64,000 nucleotides of DNA from Candidatus Eisenbacteria bacterium. Lineage in GTDB: Bacteria > Desulfobacterota > Binatia > DP-6. The notes under the pieces are model-generated. The model worked only from the letters and a program-made list of their open reading frames with translations. It had not been told where the DNA came from and made no database searches. The translations under genes were made by a program, and so were the position numbers. The DNA lies in NCBI GenBank assembly GCA_035577985.1, contig DATJZY010000045.1:1-64000 (forward strand), read 5' to 3'. Shown here piece by piece: positions 24,928-34,034 of this stretch (position 1 is the first letter of the stretch; each line of letters starts with the position of its first letter).

Positions 24928-25110
24928 ATGGGTCTCCCCAAGCGCCGAACGTCGTCGACGAAGCGGGACAAGCGGCGCGCACACGATGCGCTCGTGGCGC
25001 CGCACGTGATCACGTGCTCGCAATGCGGCGAACGCACCCTGCGGCATCGCGCCTGCGCCCACTGCGGGACGTATCGCGGCCGCCAAGTGATCGCTGCGAA
25101 GGAAGCCTGA
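24928..25110 (+). CDS. rpmF: 50S ribosomal protein bL32
   Basis: 60 residues, complete. Begins MGLPKRRTSSTKRDKRRAHD, the bL32 N-terminal signature, and has the zinc ribbon CSQCGE with CAHCGTY 13 residues later. This is therefore the Cys-containing, zinc-binding (C+) form. GAGGAGG lies 7 bases before the ATG. In most bacteria rpmF is followed by plsX and fabH; here fabD follows at once. Confidence 0.95.
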   Translation: MGLPKRRTSSTKRDKRRAHDALVAPHVITCSQCGERTLRHRACAHCGTYRGRQVIAAKEA

Positions 25111-25118
25111 CCCTGGGC

Positions 25119-26048
25119 GTGCCCGCGGTCTGCGTATTCCCTGGCCAGGGAGCACAGCGGGTAGGGATGGGCCGCGATCTCGCGGAGGGCTTTGCCTGCG
25201 CGCGGTCGGTGTTCGACGAGGTGGACGAGCGCCTCGGCTTCGTGCTCTCGCGGCTGTGCTTCGAGGGGCCGGCCGAGACGCTGGCGCTCACCGAGCATGC
25301 GCAGCCGGCGATCCTCGCGGTGAGCATCGCCGCGTGGCGGGTCCTCGGCGAGACGACCGGCGTGCGGCCGGTCGCGGTCGCCGGCCACAGCCTCGGGGAG
25401 TGGAGCGCCCTCGTCGCCGCCGGCGCGCTCCAGCTCGGCGACGCGGCCGAGGGGGTCCGCGCGCGCGGCCGTCTCATGCAGGAGGCGGTACCGGTCGGCG
25501 TCGGCGCGATGGCCGCCGTCATGGGGCTCGCGCTCCCGGTCGTCGAGGAGCTCTGCGCCGAGGCGGCCGAGGGCGAGGTCCTCGCGCCGGCGAACCTGAA
25601 CGGCGGGGGACAGATCGTGGTCGCCGGCCACGCGGCGGCGGTGGAGCGCATGGTGGCGCTGGCCGCGACGCGCAAGGCGCGCGCGCAGCGGCTCGCCGTG
25701 AGCGCGCCGTTCCACTGCGCGCTCATGCGTCCCGCGGGCGAGGGGCTCCGTCCGGTGCTCGCGCGCTGCCGGTTCACGGAGCCCGAGATGCCGGTCGTGT
25801 CGAGCGTCGACGCGCGCGCGGTGACCTCGGCGGCGGAGCTTCCGGAGCTGCTCGAGCGCCAGGTGACCGCGCCGGTGCGCTGGGAGGAGACGGCGCGAAC
25901 CCTCGCCAGCTACGGGGCGCCGATCGCGCTCGAGGTGGGGCCCGGGCGAACCCTCTCGGGGCTCATGAAGCGCATCGTGCCCGACATGCGCGGCATTCCG
26001 GCCGGCGACCTCGAAGGCCTCGCGATGGCCAAGGAGGCGCTCGCGTGA
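25119..26048 (+). CDS. fabD: Malonyl-CoA:ACP transacylase
   Basis: 309 residues. Transfers malonyl from CoA to acyl carrier protein for fatty-acid elongation. Signatures: VCVFPGQGAQRVGMGRDL, the nucleophile motif GHSLGEW (Ser), the Arg region RGRLMQEAVP, and the His-containing SAPFHCALMRPA. The GTG at 25119 is 8 bases after the rpmF stop and two codons before the first strand. It precedes fabG with a GTGA overlap. Substrate supply genes are not in the window. Confidence 0.94.
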   Translation: MPAVCVFPGQGAQRVGMGRDLAEGFACARSVFDEVDERLGFVLSRLCFEGPAETLALTEHAQPAILAVSIAAWRVLGETTGVRPVAVAGHSLGEWSALVAAGALQLGDAAEGVRARGRLMQEAVPVGVGAMAAVMGLALPVVEELCAEAAEGEVLAPANLNGGGQIVVAGHAAAVERMVALAATRKARAQRLAVSAPFHCALMRPAGEGLRPVLARCRFTEPEMPVVSSVDARAVTSAAELPELLERQVTAPVRWEETARTLASYGAPIALEVGPGRTLSGLMKRIVPDMRGIPAGDLEGLAMAKEALA

Positions 26049-26794
26049 GCACGCCGCTCGCGGGCCAGGTGGCGCTCGTGACCGGCGGCTCGCGCGGCAT
26101 CGGGCGGGCGATCGCGGCGCGCCTCGCGCGCGACGGTGCGGCGGTCGCGCTCACGTACGTCGCGCAGGAGGCCGCCGCCGCGGACGCCGTTCGCGCGATC
26201 GAGGCCGCGGGCGGTACGGCGGCGGCCTTCGGCTTCGACGTGACGCAGGCCGATGCGGTCGCGGCAGGCGTCGACGCCGTCGTCCAGCGCTTCGGGCGCC
26301 TCAACGTGCTGGTCAACAATGCGGGAGTCACCGGCGACGGGCTCGTCCTGCGCTGCAAGGAGGCCGACTGGCGCCGCGTGCTCGATACGAACCTCACGGG
26401 GGTGTTCTTGTGCACGAAGGCGGCCCTGCGCGGCATGGTCCGGGCGCGTTACGGGCGCATCGTCAACCTCACGTCCGTCGTCGCCGAGATGGGCAACGCG
26501 GGGCAGGCGGCCTATGCGGCCGCCAAGGCCGGGGTCGTCGGGTTCACGCGCTCGGTGGCGCGCGAGGTCGGCTCCCGCGGCATCACCGTCAACGCAGTCT
26601 CCCCCGGCTTCATCGAGACCGACATGACGGCGGCGTTGACGGACCCACAGCGCGCAGCCTACACGACCCTGATCCCGGCCGGCCGGCTGGGGGCGGTAGA
26701 CGACGTGGCGGCGGCGGTGGCTTTCCTCGCCTCGCCGGAGGCGGGATACGTGACCGGGCACGTCCTGGACGTGAACGGCGGCTTGTACATGTGA
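26045..26794 (+). CDS. fabG: 3-oxoacyl-ACP reductase
   Basis: 249 residues, a classical short-chain dehydrogenase. Reduces 3-ketoacyl-ACP with NADPH in fatty-acid elongation. NADP-binding TGGSRGIGRAIA near residue 15, NNAGV, catalytic Ser in LTSVV, Tyr-x-x-x-Lys in YAAAKAG, and the conserved SPGFIETDMTA loop are all present. GTG start overlapping the fabD stop (GTGA). It ends 12 bases before acpP with AAGGAGGAA between them, which serves acpP. Confidence 0.94.
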   Translation: MSTPLAGQVALVTGGSRGIGRAIAARLARDGAAVALTYVAQEAAAADAVRAIEAAGGTAAAFGFDVTQADAVAAGVDAVVQRFGRLNVLVNNAGVTGDGLVLRCKEADWRRVLDTNLTGVFLCTKAALRGMVRARYGRIVNLTSVVAEMGNAGQAAYAAAKAGVVGFTRSVAREVGSRGITVNAVSPGFIETDMTAALTDPQRAAYTTLIPAGRLGAVDDVAAAVAFLASPEAGYVTGHVLDVNGGLYM

Positions 26795-26806
26795 AGGAGG
26801 AACGGG

Positions 26807-27043
26807 ATGGCAACCAGCGTGGAGCAGCGGGTCAAGGAGATCATCTGTGAGCAGCTCGGAGTGAGCGAAGATCAGGTGACCCCGCAGGCGTCGTTCATCG
26901 AAGACCTGGGCGCCGACTCGCTCGACATCGTCGAGCTGGTGATGGCGCTCGAGGAAGAGTACGACATGGAGATCTCGGACGAGGAGGCGGAGAAGATCCG
27001 CACCGTCCAGGACGTCGTGAACTACATCGAGAGCCACAAGTGA
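26807..27043 (+). CDS. acpP: Acyl carrier protein
   Basis: 78 residues, acidic four-helix protein that carries growing acyl chains. The phosphopantetheine attachment site is the Ser in [17 protein letters not shown]. The ATG has a strong AAGGAGG ribosome site about 8 bases upstream, one of the best in the window, fitting its expected high expression. Its stop overlaps the GTG of glyA (GTGA). The ketosynthase gene fabF that normally follows acpP is absent here. Confidence 0.95.
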   Translation: MATSVEQRVKEIICEQLGVSEDQVTPQASFIEDLGADSLDIVELVMALEEEYDMEISDEEAEKIRTVQDVVNYIESHK

Positions 27044-28290
27044 CCTCACCGCTCGCCGCCGCCGACCCGGCCGTCTTCGACGCGATCCGCAAGGAAACCG
27101 AGCGGCAGGAGTACGGCCTCGAGCTGATCGCGTCCGAGAACTACGTGAGCGAGGCCGTGCTCGAAGCCCAGGGCTCGGTGCTCACGAACAAGTACGCCGA
27201 GGGCTATCCCGGCAAGCGCTACTACGGCGGATGCGAGTTCGTCGACGACGTCGAGGTCCTCGCGCAGGATCGCGCGAAGCAGCTCTTTGCCTGCGAGGCC
27301 GTGAACGTCCAGCCCCACTCGGGCTCGCAGGCGAACATGGCCGTGTACTTCTCCCAGCTCCAGCCGGGCGACACGATCCTCGCCATGAACCTGCAGCACG
27401 GCGGGCACTTGACGCACGGCAACCCGGCCAACTTCTCGGGTAAGTTCTTCAAGGTCGTGCCGTACGGCGTGCGCGAGTCCGACGGCCGCATCGACATGGA
27501 GCAGGTCGCCCACCTCGCGCGCACCGAGCGGCCGAAGATGATCGTCGTCGGGTACTCGGCCTATCCGCGCCAGCTCGACTTCGCCGCCTTCCGCAAGATC
27601 GCCGACGAGGTCGGCGCGCAGATCATGGCGGACGTCGCCCACTTCGCGGGGTTGGTGGCGGCCGGCCTCCATCCGTCGCCCATCCCCCACTGCGAGTTCA
27701 CGACCACCACGACCCACAAGACGCTGCGCGGCCCGCGCGGCGGCATGATCATGGGGAGCGAGGCGAAGATGAAGGCCGTCAACGCGTCGGTCTTCCCCGG
27801 CAACCAGGGTGGGCCGCTCATGCACGTGATCGCCGCCAAGGCGGTCGCCTTCGGCGAGGCCCTGCGCCCGGAGTTCGCGGCCTACCAGCGCCAGATCGTG
27901 AAGAACGCCAAGGCCCTCGCCGAGGGGCTCATGAAGCGCGGCCTGCGCCTGTGCTCCGGCGGGACCGACAACCACCTCATGCTGATCGACCTGCGCGGCA
28001 CCGAGCTCACCGGCAAGCTCGTCCAGGAGTCGCTCGACAAGGCGCACATGACGGTCAACAAGAACACCGTGCCGTTCGACCCCCGTTCGCCGTTCGTCAC
28101 CAGCGGCGTGCGCATCGGGACGCCGGCGGTGACCACGCGCGGCATGAAGGAGGCGGAGATGGACGTCATCGCCGACCTCATGGTGCGTGCCTTCGGCGTG
28201 GTCGGGGACGACGGGAAGCTCGCCGCCATCGCCGCCGAGGTGCGCGACCTCTGCAACCGCTTCCCGATCTACCGCCGCCGCCTCGCCTGA
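27040..28290 (+). CDS. glyA: Serine hydroxymethyltransferase
   Basis: 416 residues, PLP enzyme interconverting serine and glycine with tetrahydrofolate. Family marks: [38 protein letters not shown], the PLP-Lys in [16 protein letters not shown] and [14 protein letters not shown]. The length is typical of bacterial enzymes. The GTG start overlaps the acpP stop; [16 protein letters not shown] is a normal N-terminus. It links one-carbon supply with the purine genes further along, although they are a different transcription unit. Confidence 0.95.
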   Translation: MTSPLAAADPAVFDAIRKETERQEYGLELIASENYVSEAVLEAQGSVLTNKYAEGYPGKRYYGGCEFVDDVEVLAQDRAKQLFACEAVNVQPHSGSQANMAVYFSQLQPGDTILAMNLQHGGHLTHGNPANFSGKFFKVVPYGVRESDGRIDMEQVAHLARTERPKMIVVGYSAYPRQLDFAAFRKIADEVGAQIMADVAHFAGLVAAGLHPSPIPHCEFTTTTTHKTLRGPRGGMIMGSEAKMKAVNASVFPGNQGGPLMHVIAAKAVAFGEALRPEFAAYQRQIVKNAKALAEGLMKRGLRLCSGGTDNHLMLIDLRGTELTGKLVQESLDKAHMTVNKNTVPFDPRSPFVTSGVRIGTPAVTTRGMKEAEMDVIADLMVRAFGVVGDDGKLAAIAAEVRDLCNRFPIYRRRLA

Positions 28291-28296
28291 CGCGCC

Positions 28297-28824
28297 ATGC
28301 AGTGCCCGATGTGCCGGGCTCCGGACAGCCGCGTGATCGACTCGCGCCTGGGGAAGGAAGGCGACATGATCCGTCGCCGGCGGCACTGCGACGGCTGTGG
28401 GCATCGCTTCACGACCTACGAGCGCGTCGAGGTCGCGCTCCCGATGGTGGTGAAGAAGGACGGCCGCCGGCAGCCGTTCGACCGCGGGCGCATCGTCTCG
28501 GGCCTCCGGCGGGCCTGCGAGAAGCGGCCGGTCTCGGTCGACACGATCGAGGAGGTCGCGAGCCAGATCGAACGCCAGACGCTCGAGCGCGGCGAGAGCG
28601 AGGTCACGAGCCGGCAGATCGGCGAGGCGGTGATGGCCGCCCTGCACGACCTCGACGCCGTCGCCTACGTGCGCTTCGCGTCGGTCTATCGCGAGTTCCG
28701 CGACGTGCACGAGTTCATGCACGAGCTCGAAGAGCTGATCGCAGCCCGCAGCGCCGGCGCGCGGCGACCCAAAGCGGGGCGAACGTCGCCGACCACGCAG
28801 CGGCGCTCGCGGTCGCGCGCGTGA
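28297..28824 (+). CDS. nrdR: Transcriptional repressor NrdR
   Basis: 175 residues. Represses ribonucleotide reductase genes when its ATP-cone senses dATP. Zinc ribbon [17 protein letters not shown] with CDGCGHRF, then the ATP-cone ([30 protein letters not shown]), ending in the usual [11 protein letters not shown]. The C-terminal 25 residues (basic and Ser/Arg-rich) extend slightly beyond the family core. Lies 6 bases after glyA and overlaps ribD (GTGA), the common glyA-nrdR-ribD order. Confidence 0.94.
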   Translation: MQCPMCRAPDSRVIDSRLGKEGDMIRRRRHCDGCGHRFTTYERVEVALPMVVKKDGRRQPFDRGRIVSGLRRACEKRPVSVDTIEEVASQIERQTLERGESEVTSRQIGEAVMAALHDLDAVAYVRFASVYREFRDVHEFMHELEELIAARSAGARRPKAGRTSPTTQRRSRSRA

Positions 28825-29975
28825 GCCCGCGGACGAGGTCGCGCGACACCGACGCGCGCTGGATGGCGCGCGCGGTCGCGCTCGCAGGGCGCGCGCTCGG
28901 ACGGACGTTTCCCAACCCCCCGGTCGGCGCGGTGTTCGTGAAGCGCGGGCGCGTCGTGGGCGAGGGCTGGACGGCGCCGGCGGGCGGCCCGCACGCCGAG
29001 ATCGCCGCGCTCCGTCGCGCCGGCGCTCGCGCCCGCGGTGCCGATCTCTACGTCACGCTCGAGCCGTGCGCGCACGTCGGACGGACGCCGCCGTGCGTCG
29101 ATGCGCTGCTGCCGCTCGGCCTGCGACGCGTCGTCATCGCGGCCGTCGATCCCAACCCGCGGGTTCGGGGCCGCAGCATCCGCCGCCTGCGCGCGGCCGG
29201 CGTGCGCGTCACCGTCGGGATCGGGAGGGACGAGGCGGATGCGCTCACCGCCGGGTACCGGTCGCGCCTCCTGCGCGGTCGTCCGCTCGTGACGCTGAAG
29301 CTCGCGACCTCGCTCGACGGGCGCATCGCCGCGCGCTCGGGCGACGCGCGCTGGATCACGGGACCCGCCGCGCGACGCCGGGCCCACGTCCTGCGCGACG
29401 TGCACGACGCGGTCGTGGTCGGCGCGGGGACGGTGCGCGCCGACGACCCCCGCCTCACGTGTCGCATCGCCGGCGGGCGCGACCCGATCCGGGTCGTCCT
29501 GTGCGGCGCGGGGGTGTCGTTGCCGGCGAAGGCCCAGGTGCTCGCTCGCGGCGGCGCGCCCACGTGGATCGTGGCGCCGCGCGGCGCGAGCCCGTCGCGC
29601 GTCGAGCGCCTGCGACGGCGAGCGGCCCAGGTGATCCTCATCCCCGCGCGGCGGGGGCGGATGGCGTTCGGTGACGTCGTGGGGGCGCTCGGCGCGCGCG
29701 GGATCACCTCGGTGCTGGTCGAGGGCGGCGCGGTCGTCGCGCGCGATGCGCTACGCGCCGGCGTCGTCGATCGCGTCGTGTGGTTCCTGGCGCCGGCGCT
29801 GCTCGGGGGCGACGCGGTGCCGGCCGTCGCCGGGCTCGGCATCGATCGGGCGCGCGATGCCGTGCGCCTGGTCGACGCCCGCGTGGCGCGCCTCGGCGGC
29901 GACCTCGTGCTCACGGCCTCGGTGGCCGGCCGGAACGGGCGGCGACCCTTTGCCTCCTCGTGGCCACCGCGGTAG
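28821..29975 (+). CDS. ribD: Bifunctional riboflavin deaminase/reductase
   Basis: 384 residues. The N-terminal deaminase domain has the zinc site HAEIAALR and [11 protein letters not shown]. The C-terminal reductase domain (from about residue 155) has [41 protein letters not shown] and [14 protein letters not shown]. Acts second and third in riboflavin synthesis after GTP cyclohydrolase II. Several upstream codons in this frame belong to nrdR antireading; the GTG at 28821 overlaps the nrdR stop and starts 15 residues before the deaminase core. The TAG stop lies inside the -10 box of the next promoter. Confidence 0.93.
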   Translation: MSPRTRSRDTDARWMARAVALAGRALGRTFPNPPVGAVFVKRGRVVGEGWTAPAGGPHAEIAALRRAGARARGADLYVTLEPCAHVGRTPPCVDALLPLGLRRVVIAAVDPNPRVRGRSIRRLRAAGVRVTVGIGRDEADALTAGYRSRLLRGRPLVTLKLATSLDGRIAARSGDARWITGPAARRRAHVLRDVHDAVVVGAGTVRADDPRLTCRIAGGRDPIRVVLCGAGVSLPAKAQVLARGGAPTWIVAPRGASPSRVERLRRRAAQVILIPARRGRMAFGDVVGALGARGITSVLVEGGAVVARDALRAGVVDRVVWFLAPALLGGDAVPAVAGLGIDRARDAVRLVDARVARLGGDLVLTASVAGRNGRRPFASSWPPR

Positions 29976-29978
29976 GCT
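29950..29978 (+). promoter_or_regulatory. Promoter of ribBA, leaderless type, inside the end of ribD
   Basis: TTGCCT (29950-29955), 17-bp spacer, TAGGCT (29973-29978), then 7 bases to the ATG at 29986. The ribD stop codon TAG forms the first three bases of the -10. Confidence 0.45.
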
Positions 29979-29985
29979 CGCGCCG

Positions 29986-31203
29986 ATGACCGCGGCGGAT
30001 CGCAGCCGAGCGACGCTCGAGCGGTTGCGCACCGGTGGTGTCGTGCTGATCGTCGACGACGCGACCGATCCGGCGCAGGCGTCGCTCGTGTGCGCGGCGG
30101 CTCGCGTGACGCCGTCCGCCATCAACTTCATGGCGACGCACGGGCGCGGGCTCGTCTGTCTCACGATGGCACGCGAGCGGATGCGCCAGCTCGGGATCCC
30201 CCTGATGACGTCGGAGCTCAGCCACGGGCCGGTGCGCTACGGCGCGTCGATCGAGGCGCGGCGGGGCGTGTCGACCGGCATCAGCGCCGCCGATCGCGCC
30301 ACGACGATCCTCGCCGCCGTGGCGCGCGACGCGACCCCGGCCGAGCTCGTCATGCCGGGGCACGTGACGCCGATCCAGCTCACCGCGGGCGGCTCGCTGG
30401 TGCGTGCGGCCACCGCCGAGGCCGCGAGCGATCTCACGCGCCTCGCCGGCGCCGGGGTCGAGGCCGTCCTGTGCGAGGTGCTCGGGCGCGACGGCGACCT
30501 CGCGGGCGAGGCCGAGCTGGCGGCGCTCGCGCGCGAGCAGGAGCTGCCGCTCGTCACGGTGACCGACGTGATCCAGATGCGCTTGCGCTCCGACACGCTC
30601 GTGCGCCGCGTCGCCGAGGCGATGCTGCCCATGGGTGACGGACCGACGTTCCGCGCCATCGTCTACGACAACAGCATCGATCAGCACCAGCACATGGCGC
30701 TCGTCCTGGGCGACGTGCGCGACGGCGACGATGTGCTGGTCCGCCTGCACTCGGAGTGTCTCACCGGCGACGTGTTCGGCTCCGAGCGCTGCGATTGCGG
30801 CGACCAGCTCCAGCAGGCGATCGACCTCATCGTCGCCGAAGGGCGCGGCGTGCTCGTGTACCTCCATCAGGAGGGACGCGGCATCGGCCTCGCGAACAAG
30901 ATCCGCGCCTACGCCCTGCAGGACCGCGGTCGCGACACGGTCGAAGCGAACCTCGAGCTCGGCTTCCGCGAGGACCTGCGCGACTATGGCATCGGTGCAC
31001 AGATCCTGCGCGACCTCGGCGTCGAGCGCGTGCGCCTGCTCACCAACAACCCGCAGAAGATCGCGGGTCTCGAGGCGTACGGCGCGACGGTGGTCGCGCG
31101 GACGCCGCTCGAGGTGGCGCCGCACGCCGGCAACATCGAGTACCTGCGCACCAAGCAGGCGAAGCTCGGCCACCTCCTCTCCGGCCTGGCGCCGCGCGGC
31201 TGA
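29986..31203 (+). CDS. ribBA: RibBA: active-looking GTP cyclohydrolase II fused to a degenerate DHBP synthase domain
   Basis: 405 residues. The C-terminal RibA half (from about residue 205) looks intact: [13 protein letters not shown] with Zn ligands CxxxxxxxxxxCDC, [16 protein letters not shown] and LTNNPQKI. The N-terminal RibB half keeps the fold ([33 protein letters not shown]) but has lost catalysis-critical sites. Where DHBP synthases read DDEDRENEGD it reads [10 protein letters not shown] (residues 24-33), and GHTEA is ATAEA (142-146), removing both the metal-binding Glu and His. This half is predicted not to make 3,4-dihydroxybutanone phosphate. GTP cyclohydrolase II activity is expected. 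Confidence 0.9.
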   Translation: MTAADRSRATLERLRTGGVVLIVDDATDPAQASLVCAAARVTPSAINFMATHGRGLVCLTMARERMRQLGIPLMTSELSHGPVRYGASIEARRGVSTGISAADRATTILAAVARDATPAELVMPGHVTPIQLTAGGSLVRAATAEAASDLTRLAGAGVEAVLCEVLGRDGDLAGEAELAALAREQELPLVTVTDVIQMRLRSDTLVRRVAEAMLPMGDGPTFRAIVYDNSIDQHQHMALVLGDVRDGDDVLVRLHSECLTGDVFGSERCDCGDQLQQAIDLIVAEGRGVLVYLHQEGRGIGLANKIRAYALQDRGRDTVEANLELGFREDLRDYGIGAQILRDLGVERVRLLTNNPQKIAGLEAYGATVVARTPLEVAPHAGNIEYLRTKQAKLGHLLSGLAPRG

Positions 31204-31213
31204 CGGTCGAGCG

Positions 31214-31687
31214 GTGCCCCGAACGTTCCACGCCGAGCCCAAGGGCCACGGGCTCCGGATCGGGATCGTGGTTGCCCGCTTCAACCAGGCGGTGACCGAC
31301 GCGCTCCTCCACGGCGCGGTCGGCGCGCTCACGGCTGCGGGCGTCGCCGACGACGCCATCGACGTGACCGTCGTGCCCGGCGCCTACGAGCTGCCGCTCG
31401 GCGCGCAGCGCCTCGCATCGACGGGGCGGTACGACGCAATCGTCTGCCTGGGTGCGGTCGTGCGCGGCGGCACACCGCACTTCGACTACGTTGCCTCGGC
31501 GGCGACCCTCGGGATCGGCGAGGTGGCGCGGCGCTTCGATCTCCCGGTGGCGTTCGGCGTCCTCACGACCGACACGATGGACCAGGCGCTCGCGCGCGCC
31601 GGGGGCGATCACGGCAACAAGGGGCACGACGCGGCCGTCACGGCGCTCGAGATGGCGCAGGTGCTGCGCCTCCTGAACCGGTACTGA
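31214..31687 (+). CDS. ribH: 6,7-dimethyl-8-ribityllumazine synthase
   Basis: 157 residues. Condenses ribitylaminouracil with 3,4-dihydroxybutanone phosphate, the penultimate step of riboflavin synthesis. GIVVARFNQAVTDALL, VVPGAYELPLGAQRL, GAVVRGGTPHFDYVASA (catalytic His) and FGVLTTDTMDQALARAG with GNKG are present. The GTG start is 10 bases after ribBA; an ATG would only be found well inside the domain. Its butanone substrate must come from an enzyme other than the neighbouring RibB domain if that domain is dead as it appears. Confidence 0.93.
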   Translation: MPRTFHAEPKGHGLRIGIVVARFNQAVTDALLHGAVGALTAAGVADDAIDVTVVPGAYELPLGAQRLASTGRYDAIVCLGAVVRGGTPHFDYVASAATLGIGEVARRFDLPVAFGVLTTDTMDQALARAGGDHGNKGHDAAVTALEMAQVLRLLNRY

Positions 31688-31690
31688 GCC

Positions 31691-32140
31691 ATGGGGGGCC
31701 GTCGGTTCGGACGCGAGCTCGCGCTGCAGGCGCTCTACAAGCTCGACATGCTGGGCGACGCGGCCGGGCCGGGGTCGCTCGGCCTCTTCTGGGAGCACCT
31801 GGTTCCGGAGGACGCCGCGCGCGGCGGCGAGAGCGAGACGTTCGCACGCGAGCTCGTCGAGGGAGTGCTGGCCCATCGCGAGCGGATCGACGAGCTGATC
31901 GCGGCGGCCGCGGAGCACTGGCAGCTGCCGCGCCTGTCGCGGGTGGACCTCAATCTCCTGCGCGTGGCGACGTTCGAGCTGATGGAGCGCCCCGACATTC
32001 CGGCCGCCGTCACGATCGACGAGGCGATCGAAGTGGCGCGGCGATTCGGGAGCGAGGACTCGCCCGCCTTCGTCAACGGCGTGCTCGATCAGATCGCGGG
32101 CGTCGTGGGCGCAAAGGATCGGGCCGGGAGGACGCCGTGA
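31691..32140 (+). CDS. nusB: Transcription antitermination factor NusB
   Basis: 149 residues, all helical. Binds boxA RNA with S10 during rRNA transcription. GRRFGRELALQALYKLDML at the N-terminus (the family RxxARExAxQxLY helix) and VDLNLLRVATFELMERPDIPAAVTIDEAIEVARRFGSEDSPAFVNGVLD at the C-terminus are diagnostic. Follows ribH by 3 bases in the usual ribH-nusB order. Its stop overlaps the lptE GTG (GTGA). Confidence 0.93.
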   Translation: MGGRRFGRELALQALYKLDMLGDAAGPGSLGLFWEHLVPEDAARGGESETFARELVEGVLAHRERIDELIAAAAEHWQLPRLSRVDLNLLRVATFELMERPDIPAAVTIDEAIEVARRFGSEDSPAFVNGVLDQIAGVVGAKDRAGRTP

Positions 32141-32715
32141 CACGCCGGGGCGTACTGGCCGTGTGGCTGCTCGTGAGCGGGTGCGGCTACCACTTCGCCG
32201 GCGCCGGCACGACCGTCCCGAGCGGCGCGCGCACGCTCAGCATCGCGCTCTTCGGCAACCGGACGCGCGAGCACGGGCTCGAGGTGAACCTCCGCCGCAA
32301 GCTCGCCGAGGAGTTCCGTCGCCGCGGGCCGCTGGAGCTCGTATCGGATCGCGACGGCGACGTCCTCCTCGCGGGCACCATCCGGCACTTCTCCACCATT
32401 CCGGTGGCGTCGACCGCCAACTCGGAGGCCGTGCAGTTCCAGGGCGTCATCCAGATCAGCTTCCGCCTGACGGAGCGTACGACGGGCCGCCTGCTCTACG
32501 AGAACAAGCTGCTGCAGGAGAGCCTCGACTTCGGAGCGGTCAACACCGTGGTCGTGACCAGCTCGCCGCGCTTCCAGCGCGGCACGATCGACTCGCGCGA
32601 CCTCGCCCAGATGACGAACGTGCAGCTGGGCGAGACCCGCCGCCGCGAGACGCTCGACGATCTGCTCGAGCTGCTGGCGCGCGACATCTACCTCCAGAGC
32701 ATGGAGGGGTTCTGA
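32137..32715 (+). CDS. lptE: LPS-assembly lipoprotein LptE
   Basis: 192 residues with a short lipoprotein signal (TRRGVLAVWLLVSGCGYHF; lipidated Cys in VSGC). GYHF after the Cys, followed by TLSIALFGNRTREHGLEVNLRRKLAEEF, is the LptE N-terminal signature. It plugs the LptD barrel that places LPS on the outer leaflet. The C-terminal half continues with the usual strands and helix. The GTG start overlaps the nusB stop. It is followed by holA in the common lptE-holA order; leuS, often upstream, is not here. Confidence 0.85.
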   Translation: MTRRGVLAVWLLVSGCGYHFAGAGTTVPSGARTLSIALFGNRTREHGLEVNLRRKLAEEFRRRGPLELVSDRDGDVLLAGTIRHFSTIPVASTANSEAVQFQGVIQISFRLTERTTGRLLYENKLLQESLDFGAVNTVVVTSSPRFQRGTIDSRDLAQMTNVQLGETRRRETLDDLLELLARDIYLQSMEGF

Positions 32716-33728
32716 GCGCCTTTCGGCGCGGTGCGGCCGCCGCGGGCCCCGATCCGGCGGTCGCGATCGAGCGCGAGCCCCTCCGACCCTTCTATCTCCT
32801 GCACGGCGAGGAGACGTTCCTGCTCGAGCGCGGCCTCGATCGCCTGCGCGCGCGCGTGGTCGGGTCCGGCCGCACCGACGCCGTCGCCGTCGTGTGGGGC
32901 GACGACCCGGACGAGCGGGTGTCCGCGGCGCTCGTCGACCTCGCGTCGCCGTCGCTCTTCGGCGGCGTCTCGCTCCTCGTCGTGCGGCGGGCCGAAGCCC
33001 TGGCGGCCGCGCAGGACGACGAGGTGCTGGCGTTGCTCCCACGCCTCGGCGACGGGGCGCGCCTGGTGCTCGTCGCGAAGGCGCTCGATCAGCGCCGACG
33101 TCTGCACGCGACCTGTGCGAAGGGCGGAGCCGCGCTCGGGTTTTCGCGCTTGCCGGACCTGCGAGCCGCGGGCGGCTGGGTGACGGCGCTGGCGCGCGAG
33201 CGCGGTCACGCGATCGCGGCGCCCGCGATCGAGATGCTGCTCGCGCGCGTCGGCGTCGATTGCGCGCGTCTCGACGACGAGATCGAGAAGCTCTCCCTCC
33301 ACGTCGGCCCGCGTGCGACGATCGAGCAGCGCCACGTGGAAGACCTCGTCGCCGCGAGCCGGGCCCACGCGATCGAGGAGCTGACCGATCGCCTCGCGCG
33401 ACGTGATGCCGCAGGCGCCATTCGCACGCTGCGCGGGCTCGTCGCCTCCGGCGAACCGCCGATCCGTGTCCTCGCGTTCCTGGCCGCGAACCTGCGTCGC
33501 GCGCTCCACGTGGCGGAGCTGATGGCCATGGGGCTCCGCGAGGAGGAGATCGCGGCCCGTCTCGGCATGCCCGCCTGGCTCGTCGGCCGCAACGCGCGGC
33601 GCGGCGCGCCGGCGGACCTGGAACGTGCGCTCGACGTGCTGCTCGAGCTGGACGCCGCCCTCAAGTCGTCACGACCGGAGGCCGCGGTTTTCGAGCGGAG
33701 CCTGCTGGCGATCGCCGGCGCGGCCTGA
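32712..33728 (+). CDS. holA: DNA polymerase III subunit delta (CTG start)
   Basis: 338 residues. Delta opens the beta sliding clamp in the clamp loader. Core starts RPFYLLHGEETFLLERGLDRL, then the degenerate AAA+ region (SLFGGVSLLVVRRAEAL) and the C-terminal helical collar (NLRRALHVAELMAMGLREEEIAARLGM...). The only possible initiation codon before the conserved start is CTG 32712, overlapping the lptE stop (CTGA); no ATG, GTG or TTG occurs in frame until about residue 48, which would remove the first strand and helix. It converges on rpsT with a 5-base gap. Confidence 0.88.
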   Translation: MSAFRRGAAAAGPDPAVAIEREPLRPFYLLHGEETFLLERGLDRLRARVVGSGRTDAVAVVWGDDPDERVSAALVDLASPSLFGGVSLLVVRRAEALAAAQDDEVLALLPRLGDGARLVLVAKALDQRRRLHATCAKGGAALGFSRLPDLRAAGGWVTALARERGHAIAAPAIEMLLARVGVDCARLDDEIEKLSLHVGPRATIEQRHVEDLVAASRAHAIEELTDRLARRDAAGAIRTLRGLVASGEPPIRVLAFLAANLRRALHVAELMAMGLREEEIAARLGMPAWLVGRNARRGAPADLERALDVLLELDAALKSSRPEAAVFERSLLAIAGAA

Positions 33729-33733
33729 GCGGA

Positions 33734-33997
33734 TCAGCCCTTCAGGGCGTGGGCCGCGCGCGCGAGACGCGAGATCTTGCGCGCGGCGGTGTTGCGGTGG
33801 ATCAGCCCCTTGCTGACGGCCTTGTCGAGGGCCCGCGTCGCTGCGGCGACGGCGTCGCGCGCAGCGGCGGCCTTCTGGTCGACCAGCTCGCGCGCGGAGC
33901 GGACCTCGTGCCGGAGCCGGGTCTTGAGGGCCTTGTTCCGGACCCGCCGCTTTTCGCTCTGGCGGTGCCGCTTCAATGCAGATGCATGCTGAGCCAC
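33734..33997 (-). CDS. rpsT: 30S ribosomal protein bS20
   Basis: 87 residues, very basic, helical. HASALKRHRQSEKRRVRNKALKTRLRHEVR is the bS20 N-terminal helix signature and NTAARKISRLARA closes it. GTG start at 33997; six further upstream codons to another GTG (34015) overlap the -10 box and are rejected. It lies in the usual place after holA but on the opposite strand. A leaderless promoter precedes it. Confidence 0.95.
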   Translation of the reverse strand: MAQHASALKRHRQSEKRRVRNKALKTRLRHEVRSARELVDQKAAAARDAVAAATRALDKAVSKGLIHRNTAARKISRLARAAHALKG

Positions 33998-34005
33998 GGG
34001 GGCGC

Positions 34006-34034
34006 GACCTACCACGCAGGTACGGACCGGTCAA
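34006..34034 (-). promoter_or_regulatory. Promoter of rpsT, leaderless type
   Basis: Minus strand TTGACC (34034-34029), 17-bp spacer, TAGGTC (34011-34006), then 8 bases to the GTG at 33997. The -35 overlaps the mazG stop codon. Confidence 0.5.
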
